DNA from: a virus
Length of the DNA: 23,668 bases
IMG/VR virus record: IMGVR_UViG_3300015242_000041
Span: 1 to 23,668 of that record
Reading direction: 5' to 3' (one strand)
Of this stretch, positions 5,224-10,992 are shown piece by piece. The notes beneath the pieces are model-generated. The model did no database searches. It had not been told where the DNA came from and saw only the letters and a list, made by a program, of their open reading frames with translations. Each line of letters opens with the position of its first letter. The first letter of the stretch is position 1. A program made the translations under genes and the position numbers.

Positions 5224-5274
5224 GGACGACTCTCTTGCTTGGAAGTTAACCCAACGCCAAGGGAGATTTTGGCC

Positions 5275-6252
5275 ATGTCTAATTTTGAAGAATTCGATTT
5301 TCAAGCCGATGAAAGCGTTCATCAACATCCGTTCACCATCATATATAACCAACTCATAGAATCTGATATCAGCCCAACTGCATTTAGGCTACTTACTTAT
5401 ATGTGCAGTAAACCAAAAGGCTGGAAGTTCCATGACTATAAGTTACAAGAAGTTTGCCAGTGCGGGGAGAGCAAATTTAAGCAGGCCGTCAAAGAGCTCC
5501 GGGATTCGGGATATTTGCAGACAGTCTCTACGCCATCAGGTTTGGGTGACGGTAAGTTTAAAGGCTCCAAACGTCTATTTTCTGGCAGGCCGATCTTCAA
5601 AAATACCGACAGGTTAAATTTCAACCCCTCGGCAAAAACCCCTCCCCCCGAAAGGTTGTTTCACCGAGAGGTTGTTTTACCGACTGTCGGTGAAACAACC
5701 TCTCAAGTTAGTAATACTGAAAGTCTTAGTAATACTGAAAGCAGCAGCAAGACTCGCGCGCGCGCACCCGCTTCATTAAACACAAATGAAAACGCGCCAG
5801 CCAAAGCCTTTGTTGCTGCTGTTGTTGAAGGAATTGAAAGGAAAGAAGGAAAAGGTGAATTCGAGTACGTACCGGAAAATGATGACCTGATATTGGAGCT
5901 GGGAAGAATTGATATCTCTTATCAGAGGGCCACGTTCCTGCTTAGAACGAAGGGCACCAGGCGTATCCGAGAGGTACTTAATGCCACTTTAGCTAATGCC
6001 AAGATAAATCCAGCAGCCTATCTTGAGAGGATGATCGCAAATGACTGGAAGCCTAAAGTAGGAGAGGCCAAAGAAGAGGCTCCTAAAGTGAACGTGGCTG
6101 TCATACAGACGCAAAAGATTATCGAGAGTAGGGTAGAGGCGGATAAGCTTAAAGAAGCGCTTGTGGCGAATCCTACGCTTAAGAATGACCGAATGCTTGC
6201 TTTGCGTAACGCCAATAAGCAGGGTCGATGTGCGGGGCTGGTTATGCACTAG
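5275..6252 (+). CDS. O-like phage replication initiator
   Basis: This 325-residue protein starts at ATG 5275 (MSNFEEFDF) with AGGGAG nine bases upstream; an in-frame ATG at 5239 has no ribosome site. Residues about 20-90 form a winged helix-turn-helix (SPTAFRLLTYMCSKPKGW, then VCQCGESKFKQAVKELRDSGYL), as in phage replication initiator N-domains. A low-complexity linker (about 120-180) coincides with iteron-like DNA repeats. The C-terminal part has a DnaD/RepO-like helical segment ending N-P-A-A-Y-L-E-R-M-I-A-N-D-W-K-P. The role is binding the phage origin and loading host helicase. No phage helicase or loader gene follows within the window. The specific family is inferred from domain order. 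Confidence 0.75.
   Translation: MSNFEEFDFQADESVHQHPFTIIYNQLIESDISPTAFRLLTYMCSKPKGWKFHDYKLQEVCQCGESKFKQAVKELRDSGYLQTVSTPSGLGDGKFKGSKRLFSGRPIFKNTDRLNFNPSAKTPPPERLFHREVVLPTVGETTSQVSNTESLSNTESSSKTRARAPASLNTNENAPAKAFVAAVVEGIERKEGKGEFEYVPENDDLILELGRIDISYQRATFLLRTKGTRRIREVLNATLANAKINPAAYLERMIANDWKPKVGEAKEEAPKVNVAVIQTQKIIESRVEADKLKEALVANPTLKNDRMLALRNANKQGRCAGLVMH
5650..5745. other. Candidate replication origin inside the initiator gene
   Basis: Three copies of a GGTTGTTT[CT]ACCGA element occur: direct at about 5653-5667 and 5670-5683, and inverted at 5687-5700. Copies 2 and 3 form a 19-base inverted repeat (5666-5684 / 5686-5704) with one mismatch. Immediately after are two direct copies of TTAGTAATACTGAAAG (about 5707-5739). 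Repeats in the linker-coding part of an O-type initiator gene are the arrangement of lambdoid origins, where the initiator binds its own gene. Function is inferred. Confidence 0.5.
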
Positions 6253-6296
6253 ATAAAGATGTTGACAGCGTGCGGACTTTTTGGTAAGCTAACCCA

Positions 6297-6470
6297 ATGA
6301 TTAGACCTAGATTGTACTCAGACCGACTACACCTGCGCATCAGCCCTGAGCTCATGGGGAAATTGCGTAATGTCGCCTTCGACAAAGGCATCACGGCCAG
6401 TGAGATGATGCGCCGTTTGCTGTTAAACTACCTTGAGGGTCTGGGAAAGAGTGCTGAGGAAGAGACATGA
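6297..6470 (+). CDS. Arc/CopG-type RHH protein
   Basis: This 57-residue protein starts at ATG 6297. The fold is clear: strand RLHLRISPELMGKL (about 10-23), helix RNVAFDKGI, the T-A-S-E-M turn, then helix MMRRLLLNYLEGL (37-49). This is a minimal RHH repressor. It follows the replication initiator by 44 bases, and its stop overlaps the start of the next micro-ORF (ATGA). It may autoregulate the replication operon. Confidence 0.65.
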   Translation: MIRPRLYSDRLHLRISPELMGKLRNVAFDKGITASEMMRRLLLNYLEGLGKSAEEET

Positions 6471-6547
6471 CGCGATTGTCCATAATCTTGGGGACGTTTC
6501 CCTATATCGTTATCCTTATATTGGCGGCCCAGTGGCTGTGGAGTTAA
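6467..6547 (+). CDS. 26-residue micro-membrane protein
   Basis: ATG 6467 overlaps the RHH stop (ATGA) and opens 26 codons: a short basic start (MTRLS) and one hydrophobic helix (IILGTFPYIVILILAAQWLW). The next gene begins four bases after its stop. Short length leaves real doubt, but the coupling on both sides and the typical single-pass layout support translation. Confidence 0.4.
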   Translation: MTRLSIILGTFPYIVILILAAQWLWS

Positions 6548-6550
6548 TTG

Positions 6551-6811
6551 GTGAAAAAATTTAATGAATTAACAGAGGCTGAAAAGCTGGATAAGATTTT
6601 CTGTAAAGCAAACCTGCAATGCGAGGAAGCTATTGAGGCTGCCATAGATGCCACAGAGGATGACCGAGAGGAGCGGGAAAAACTTATGCCTTGGATTGAG
6701 TTTAACCGCGACATGCAAGAGTTCTTGCGTAATCGTTGCAGTAATCAGGACGCCAGAGAATTTATGCAAGAATACGTCGCAGAAGTACGATCTGTTAGAA
6801 TGCGACGGTAA
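6551..6811 (+). CDS. Small acidic hypothetical protein (GTG start)
   Basis: The start chosen is GTG 6551, since GGAG at 6540-6543 is seven bases away; a TTG at 6548 is too close to it. The 86-residue protein is strongly acidic in the middle (EEAIEAAIDATEDDREEREK) and basic at the end (EVRSVRMRR), mostly helical, with Cys residues near 18, 23 and 63. No family is recognised. It is part of the plus-strand early operon. Confidence 0.55.
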   Translation: MKKFNELTEAEKLDKIFCKANLQCEEAIEAAIDATEDDREEREKLMPWIEFNRDMQEFLRNRCSNQDAREFMQEYVAEVRSVRMRR

Positions 6812-6826
6812 TTAAACTTTAGGGTA

Positions 6827-7222
6827 CTAGGGATGGAACTTATCGCTATCTTCGCTTGGAGCGGCCTTGCTATCATTGTTGCTGCTGTTTATATCGCTAT
6901 TGGGGTCTGGCTTTGGCGCAAACTGTGAAAGCAAGGGGTGGCGTGCTATGTGTAAATTTAGATCCAGGCTATCATCGTCTTTCGGGATTTGTACGATTAT
7001 TTCATCAGCAGAAATGTCTGGATGAACAGGGGAACCTGGCGGCGGTTGAGGTGGTATTTGTTGAGCTGTGTTTTGCGAGAAAGCTAAGGCCGCTGATATG
7101 CAGGCGACTCCTGAGCTTACCAGGGCGGTCGCAGCAGGCGGAAAGAAGACGGCACCCACGATTAGCCCTACGCCCACCACAAGTAAGACGTAGAACATAA
7201 CGCGCTTTTTTCTGATTCTCAT
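6827..7222 (-). CDS. Two-helix membrane protein beside endolysin, candidate holin
   Basis: This 131-residue protein starts at ATG 7222, 15 bases after the endolysin stop; an internal ATG at 7198 (residue 9) is an alternative start. The N-terminus MRIRKKRVM is very basic. Two hydrophobic segments follow (about 10-27 FYVLLVVGVGLIVGAVFF, and 30-48), then an 80-residue hydrophilic, Pro- and Asp-rich tail. Small size, two helices and adjacency to the endolysin fit a holin. Two Met starts separated by a positively charged stretch recall dual-start holin/antiholin genes. The long acidic tail is unusual for a holin, so a spanin-like or other membrane role is possible. No strong Shine-Dalgarno is seen. 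Confidence 0.5.
   Translation of the reverse strand: MRIRKKRVMFYVLLVVGVGLIVGAVFFPPAATALVSSGVACISAALAFSQNTAQQIPPQPPPGSPVHPDISADEIIVQIPKDDDSLDLNLHIARHPLLSQFAPKPDPNSDINSSNNDSKAAPSEDSDKFHP
6833..6928 (+). CDS. 31-residue micro-membrane protein, antisense overlap with lysis gene
   Basis: ATG 6833 (AGGG at 6821-6824) opens 31 codons: MELIAIFAWSG followed by LAIIVAAVYIAIGVWLW and a basic end RKL. This is one membrane helix with a positive C-terminus. It follows the 86-residue gene by 21 bases on the same strand and overlaps, antisense, the disordered C-terminal tail of the convergent 131-residue gene. Its reality is plausible but unproven. Confidence 0.4.
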   Translation: MELIAIFAWSGLAIIVAAVYIAIGVWLWRKL

Positions 7223-7236
7223 CAGATAATTATAGA

Positions 7237-7704
7237 TTATTTGGCTGCTGTGAACTTTAGATAGTCTCGGAGATATTCTGCTGCTGTGGCCTTGCCTGCC
7301 TCTGTGTTCCAGAATTTTTTGATATGTTCGCTAAGAAGTTCAAGGTCAGTTGGGATTGGTGTATATACACGTAGGAAAAATATCCTGGCCATCGCTGTCG
7401 CGAGATAAAGGTTCCCCTCCATTTCTTCAGGCTCTGGAATGTGCTTGAGGTTGCAGGAGTCCATCAGCCGGTTTTCGAGGTCGGGTTTATTAAATAGATA
7501 TCTTCGCCACAGATCGTTAAATGTAGCGGTCTCCATTTGGTAGACTCCTAGAGCCGGCCCTTTGGTCTGCTGAAGGTAATATCCACCGTTAGACTCGTGG
7601 GCCATGACCATCACCAGCAAGTTTTCAGCTTTATCTGAGGCGAGTTCTAGCTTGGCTAAGGTAGGCCGAATTATAGATGCTCTAAACTGCTGATTGTCGA
7701 TCAT
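7237..7704 (-). CDS. Endolysin / lysozyme-like muralytic enzyme
   Basis: This 155-residue protein starts at ATG 7704 with GAGGTG upstream. It belongs by motif to the lysozyme-like superfamily. The helix LLVMVMAHESNGG puts a candidate catalytic Glu at residue 37, followed by G-P-A-L-G-V-Y-Q-M-E (49-58), the glycine-tyrosine-glutamine signature of transglycosylase-type enzymes. The rest is helical, with no signal peptide, membrane segment or wall-binding domain, so it would need a holin for release. It lies downstream of three tiny basic-protein genes and directly upstream of a two-helix membrane protein. The role is cutting host peptidoglycan at lysis; the exact bond cleaved is not determined. 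Confidence 0.75.
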   Translation of the reverse strand: MIDNQQFRASIIRPTLAKLELASDKAENLLVMVMAHESNGGYYLQQTKGPALGVYQMETATFNDLWRRYLFNKPDLENRLMDSCNLKHIPEPEEMEGNLYLATAMARIFFLRVYTPIPTDLELLSEHIKKFWNTEAGKATAAEYLRDYLKFTAAK

Positions 7705-7768
7705 AAAGCACCTCTCTTATGGCCCCGGGATGCCAACAGGAGCGTGCCTGCACCCCGGGATTTGCGGG

Positions 7769-7936
7769 CTAAACTACTTGCTTTTTGCTTTTGTCGTGCT
7801 TGCCAGCTTTAACGGCACAGTGCTCCACCTTACCGCCTTTCTCTGACATTTTGCCCGAAGGCTTTTTCAAGTCTACTGGGCCTTTACCTGCGTTGTATAG
7901 TCTCATTTTAGGCATTCCTGCGCCACCATCTTTCAT
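7769..7936 (-). CDS. Small basic Gly/Lys-rich protein
   Basis: This 55-residue protein starts at ATG 7936, overlapping the upstream stop (ATGA), with AAGGG before it. It is rich in Lys and Gly ([35 protein letters not shown]). It has a single Cys and two His but no known fold. It belongs to a run of three coupled small genes before the endolysin. Confidence 0.5.
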   Translation of the reverse strand: MKDGGAGMPKMRLYNAGKGPVDLKKPSGKMSEKGGKVEHCAVKAGKHDKSKKQVV

Positions 7937-8085
7937 TTCTTTTTCCCTTTTGATTTCTTGGGTTTAGACTTACCAGCTTCCTTCATGGCAATCGCCACGC
8001 TTTGAGCTTCTGGACGACCGCTATGACGCAATTCAGAAATATTTGCACTAATCGCGGCTTTTGACTTTCCTTTCTTAAGGGGCAT
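7933..8085 (-). CDS. Small Lys-rich protein (DUF6496-like)
   Basis: This 50-residue protein starts at ATG 8085 (GGAGG nine bases upstream, inside the preceding gene). The core [20 protein letters not shown] followed by IAMKEAGKS matches what I recall of the short DUF6496-type phage proteins (pattern I-x-x-N-I-x-E-L-x-x-S-G-R-P-x-x-Q-x-x-A-I-A), flanked by Lys-rich ends ([18 protein letters not shown]). Function is unknown; the charge suggests binding to DNA or packaging in the virion. The family name is from memory. Confidence 0.6.
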   Translation of the reverse strand: MPLKKGKSKAAISANISELRHSGRPEAQSVAIAMKEAGKSKPKKSKGKKK

Positions 8086-8284
8086 GTTCCATTGCCTCCA
8101 GCTTTTTTTCGGCCACAGCTTCAACCTCAGGCAATTCCTCTGCCAGCTCTTTAGCTGCAACCTGCTCTAGTATAAATTTAGCTTCATTTAGTCGGCCTAG
8201 CAAAGCATTATGCTGTCCTGCGCTGGCTTCTACGGCTTTGACGATATCTTCAACGCGTTGTTCTAAATCTGCTTTAAGTGTCAT
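8075..8284 (-). CDS. Small coiled-coil protein at head of lysis cluster
   Basis: This 69-residue protein starts at ATG 8284 with AGGAAG upstream. It is one long amphipathic helix: [18 protein letters not shown], then [18 protein letters not shown], then an acidic Glu/Ala tail. The H-N-A-L-L-G-R-L-x-E-A-K-x-I-L-E core is familiar from small phage proteins of unknown role. It overlaps the next gene by 11 bases. It is first in the minus-strand cluster leading to the endolysin. Confidence 0.55.
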   Translation of the reverse strand: MTLKADLEQRVEDIVKAVEASAGQHNALLGRLNEAKFILEQVAAKELAEELPEVEAVAEKKLEAMEHAP

Positions 8285-8362
8285 AAATTTACTTCCTGTA
8301 AATGGTTCCATGTCGTAACTAGTATGGAGACGGTACCACCCAAAGGCAATACCTCGCGCTCA

Positions 8363-8391
8363 TTTACTCGACAATAACAGTCTAGTATAAT
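8363..8391 (+). promoter_or_regulatory. Sigma70-like promoter for the homing endonuclease
   Basis: TTTACT (8363-8368) and TATAAT (8386-8391) are separated by 17 bases: a perfect -10 and a 4-of-6 -35. Transcription would begin near 8398, just before a structured leader, and read the plus-strand endonuclease gene at 8481, opposite to the late genes. Confidence 0.6.
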
Positions 8392-8399
8392 GGGCGCTT

Positions 8400-8448
8400 A
8401 AAGCCTAGGCTGATCCCCGAAAACCTGGAACCTTACCAGGCTGGCTTT
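8400..8448 (+). promoter_or_regulatory. Structured leader RNA before the endonuclease gene
   Basis: AAAGCC (8400-8405) pairs with GGCTTT (8443-8448), enclosing CCTGG (8424-8428) / CCAGG (8436-8440). CCCC (8415-8418) could alternatively pair with GGGG (8461-8464), just before the Shine-Dalgarno AAGGAG, so two folds are possible. No match to a known riboswitch or ribozyme is claimed. This fills most of the 8285-8480 gap. Confidence 0.35.
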
Positions 8449-8480
8449 GACCATTCATAAGGGGTACTTAAGGAGTATTT

Positions 8481-9041
8481 ATGTCAGATAGTAAAATTTG
8501 TCGTATTGAGGGCTGTAAATCTTTGTGTGCAACAAGATCTAGCTTATGTGTAATGCATAAAGCTAGATGGTTTAGACGAAAATCCTTTGAACTTCCCGTT
8601 AAAGAGGAAATTCCCGAAGGGTATATCATGAAATGCCAAAATCATGGTTTTCTGAAAAAAAAGGAAGCAACCACGTCAGGAAAATACCCGAGATGTAAGA
8701 AATGTCAAAAAATATCCACCAATAAAAACCACAAAAAATATCCTGAAAAGAGGTTATTAAATGCAAAAAAAATGAATTTAAAATCTAAATTCGGTCTTTC
8801 TCTTGATGATTTGGATAAATTAATTAAAAAATATGAGAACCTCTGCGCTATATGTCGAAAACCAGAAACAACATATGACGCCAAAACCAAAATCATTAAA
8901 CGTCTTACCATAGATCATTGCCATAAAACCAATGAAATACGCGGATTGCTTTGCAACAAATGCAACTTTGGCATTGGTTATTTTAACGACTCAATTGAGA
9001 TATTAAAATCAGCCATCCAATACCTAGAAAAGAATGGCTGA
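8481..9041 (+). CDS. Endonuclease VII-family (HNH-like) homing endonuclease
   Basis: This 186-residue protein starts at ATG 8481 with AAGGAG six to eight bases upstream. The C-terminal half is the Recombination endonuclease VII fold: zinc pair C-A-I-C (122-125), catalytic D-H-C-H (145-148), then G-L-L-C-N-K-C (155-161) and a final helix IEILKSAIQYLEKNG. The N-terminal half has further Cys/His pairs (CRIEGCKSLC, KCQNHG, CKKC) resembling zinc ribbons for DNA recognition. It sits as a free-standing gene on the plus strand inside a minus-strand late region and has its own promoter, typical of a mobile homing gene. Its base composition is notably A/T-rich compared with the fibre genes. A relative lies at 23075. 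Confidence 0.85.
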   Translation: MSDSKICRIEGCKSLCATRSSLCVMHKARWFRRKSFELPVKEEIPEGYIMKCQNHGFLKKKEATTSGKYPRCKKCQKISTNKNHKKYPEKRLLNAKKMNLKSKFGLSLDDLDKLIKKYENLCAICRKPETTYDAKTKIIKRLTIDHCHKTNEIRGLLCNKCNFGIGYFNDSIEILKSAIQYLEKNG

Positions 9042-9044
9042 TTT
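9006..9044. terminator. Bidirectional stem-loop at the endonuclease stop
   Basis: AAATCAGCCAT (9006-9016) pairs perfectly with ATGGCTGATTT (9034-9044), with a 17-base loop. The plus-strand stop codon lies in the right arm. T-rich sequence follows on both strands, so it may end both the endonuclease transcript and the minus-strand fibre transcript whose last stop is at 9055. Confidence 0.5.
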
Positions 9045-9054
9045 ATTGAGTTAG

Positions 9055-10362
9055 TTATACTGCTGCGATAACCATGTATTGCAACACGATCGTGACGGTA
9101 CTGCCTGTTCCGTTAGTATAAGCGCCTGTTTGATTAGAGAAATATACACCAAGCCCAGTCACGCTGGCTGTCGATGTGACCGTCGTCGAGGCCAAACCGT
9201 ATTGGCTGTAAATTTGACTCGCCGCCGCGGTTATTTCTGCTGCTGGCGTAGTGGCATCTACGGCCAAAACACCTGCCCCATGAACTGTATTGCCCCACTG
9301 AATAACACCGACACCACCAGTCGCAAAAGGTGTACTGACTTCAGTGATGACTTGCGCTGCTAAAATCATAATAGCTTTACCGGCTTGCCCTGCTACGATT
9401 TGGACGGGCGTTGCATAGGCTCCAACGACAGACGCCGTGTTCATGGTGACACTGACGGTGACAGGTGCAAGGGATGCAAAAGACACGCCAGAATCAACCA
9501 TTAAGCCGCCTGTGCCCGATGCTTGCGGAATGTTTCCACTAACAAATGGCGTGGCGGTTGCGGCAACCAAGAAACGGGCAGCAGCATTAGCTGGGTCGGG
9601 AAGCGTGTAGGTTGTCGTTTGCCCAAGAGCTGAGTTGCTGATAACGGTGTTAAATGCACCGCTAGCCGCTATCGGAAGAATCTCAAAAAAGCCTCTCGAT
9701 GCTGTGGGTGGGTAGATGGTTAAGCTAGAAGCATGATTGCTTGAGCCTAAGGTCAAGGTGCCCACTGTCAAAGCTAAGCTTCCCGTGGCGATTGTTTGAG
9801 TGCCGCCGCTGTCAGCTAAAATGAAGCTTGATGTTGCCACACCCGCGTCAGGGATGGTGATAACTTCATTTTGGCCTAAGCCTGCAATGCTGCTAATCGT
9901 CGTGGTTTTATTGCCTACGTTAGCCACAGCGGCCACAATCAGACTTCCGTTGGCAGCCGTTGCCGGGAATGAGATAAGCGTGCCACCTGTACCTGATAGA
10001 CCGGCTTGAATCGACCCTTTCTGAATGGCTGTGACGGCTTGGTCACCAATCTTTCCGCTAGTTCCGTCAAAGGTAGCAATGTGGTTAGCCACAACAGGAA
10101 GCTGTACGTTCCCGGCAGCAAGAAAGGCCACCAGGCTCGTGTTACCGGCAGAGACGGACACTTGGTATAATCCTGGGCCGTCATCGGTGGTATAAACAAC
10201 TGCCATCATGGTGTTGTTAAAAGCCCAGCCCTCTCTGACTGCGCCGTTAAGGTATCCTGTGGTGACAACTGTGGCTTCTGTGTCGGATGTGTAGATGTAA
10301 ACAAAACTGGGTTGAACGCTGGCCAATCCAGTCGTGCTGTTAACGATATTTAAAATAGGCAT
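9055..10362 (-). CDS. Fibre-like structural protein
   Basis: This 435-residue protein starts at ATG 10362 with AAGGAG upstream. The composition is Ala, Thr, Ser, Gly and Val-rich with hardly any Cys or Lys, typical of beta-rich phage fibres. Stretches such as GTSGKIGDQAVTAIQKGSI, TIATGSLALTVGTLTLGSS and FVSGNIPQASGTGGLMVDSG read like repetitive stalk segments. The N-terminal 80 residues (VNSTTGLASVQPSFVYIYTS) look like a compact attachment domain, and the last 130 residues like a beta-sandwich tip. It is the last of the fibre genes in the leftward late transcript. The receptor is unknown. Confidence 0.6.
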   Translation of the reverse strand: MPILNIVNSTTGLASVQPSFVYIYTSDTEATVVTTGYLNGAVREGWAFNNTMMAVVYTTDDGPGLYQVSVSAGNTSLVAFLAAGNVQLPVVANHIATFDGTSGKIGDQAVTAIQKGSIQAGLSGTGGTLISFPATAANGSLIVAAVANVGNKTTTISSIAGLGQNEVITIPDAGVATSSFILADSGGTQTIATGSLALTVGTLTLGSSNHASSLTIYPPTASRGFFEILPIAASGAFNTVISNSALGQTTTYTLPDPANAAARFLVAATATPFVSGNIPQASGTGGLMVDSGVSFASLAPVTVSVTMNTASVVGAYATPVQIVAGQAGKAIMILAAQVITEVSTPFATGGVGVIQWGNTVHGAGVLAVDATTPAAEITAAASQIYSQYGLASTTVTSTASVTGLGVYFSNQTGAYTNGTGSTVTIVLQYMVIAAV

Positions 10363-10404
10363 TCCGTGCTCTCCTTAAGTGATAAATTCCTTTATGAGTA
10401 GTTA

Positions 10405-10977
10405 CTAAGCCAGATATCCATATAACTTGAATGTCCCAAAGCTGATATTTCCGGTACTCATCGCGAGCTTTACGTTTGTGATAGCCGCGCTGTTATCAGA
10501 AGCATAGGCCCAGCCATTTATTGCATAGATAGTCGTTCCAGAAGATTGTAGCCAGACAGCATCCCAGTTAAAAAATTGCTGAGAGGAGCTAACCAAGTCT
10601 CTCCACTGAATCATGCCATTGAGTCCTACGCTATTCGTATTATCAATAGAACTTCCTTGGTTTATCTGTATCTGAGCCAGGTTGTTAGTGCCGCCCGTCC
10701 CGCTTCCACCTGGATTCCATTGCAGGTAATTGGTGGCGTAAATGTTCCCGCCATACGTGGAGCCGCTATTATTGCTGGTGGTTAAGTAAAGGTTTGCCCC
10801 ATTGGTAACAGGAAGCGCTGCTGTGATAACTATCTCATAGCGAGAATATACCGTATTGCTCAGGCCGCTAAAGATAACGGTAGCGCTGTTAGAGGCTGTC
10901 ACAGAGCCAAGCAAGTTACATCCAGGCGTCGTCCCGCTTATGACATTAACCTGGTCGGCACTATTATTTGTCGTCAT
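10405..10977 (-). CDS. Stand-alone fibre tip-domain protein
   Basis: This 190-residue protein starts at ATG 10977 (AAGGATG upstream). It appears homologous to the domain at about residues 830-1010 of the adjacent large fibre: both have a Y-x-x-Y-x-F/I segment, a P-x-T-N region followed by LYL/LYM, a G-x-x-Y segment, and a final T/S-G-N-I-x-x-G-T-F/I-K/R-L/M-Y-G. It is probably a beta-sandwich (jelly-roll-like) receptor-binding or capping module. It lies between two fibre genes on the same strand and may be an exchangeable tip. The homology is judged by eye. Confidence 0.55.
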   Translation of the reverse strand: MTTNNSADQVNVISGTTPGCNLLGSVTASNSATVIFSGLSNTVYSRYEIVITAALPVTNGANLYLTTSNNSGSTYGGNIYATNYLQWNPGGSGTGGTNNLAQIQINQGSSIDNTNSVGLNGMIQWRDLVSSSQQFFNWDAVWLQSSGTTIYAINGWAYASDNSAAITNVKLAMSTGNISFGTFKLYGYLA

Positions 10978-10992
10978 GTCTCATCCTTGAGA

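Noticed and set aside
6856-7200. 114-codon plus-strand frame opposite the candidate holin
   Set aside because: Arg/Pro-rich shadow without a ribosome site; the 31-codon frame at 6833 is in a different frame and better supported.
7722-7762. Two CCCCGGGA copies between the endolysin and the 55-residue gene
   Set aside because: They could form a stem, but no T tract and no further repeats; too little to call a site.
8400-8448. Possible small ribozyme or tRNA-like element (CTGAT and GAAA near each other)
   Set aside because: The hammerhead core CTGATGA is not present and the stems do not fit; no T-loop or acceptor pairing for a tRNA. Kept only as a structured leader.
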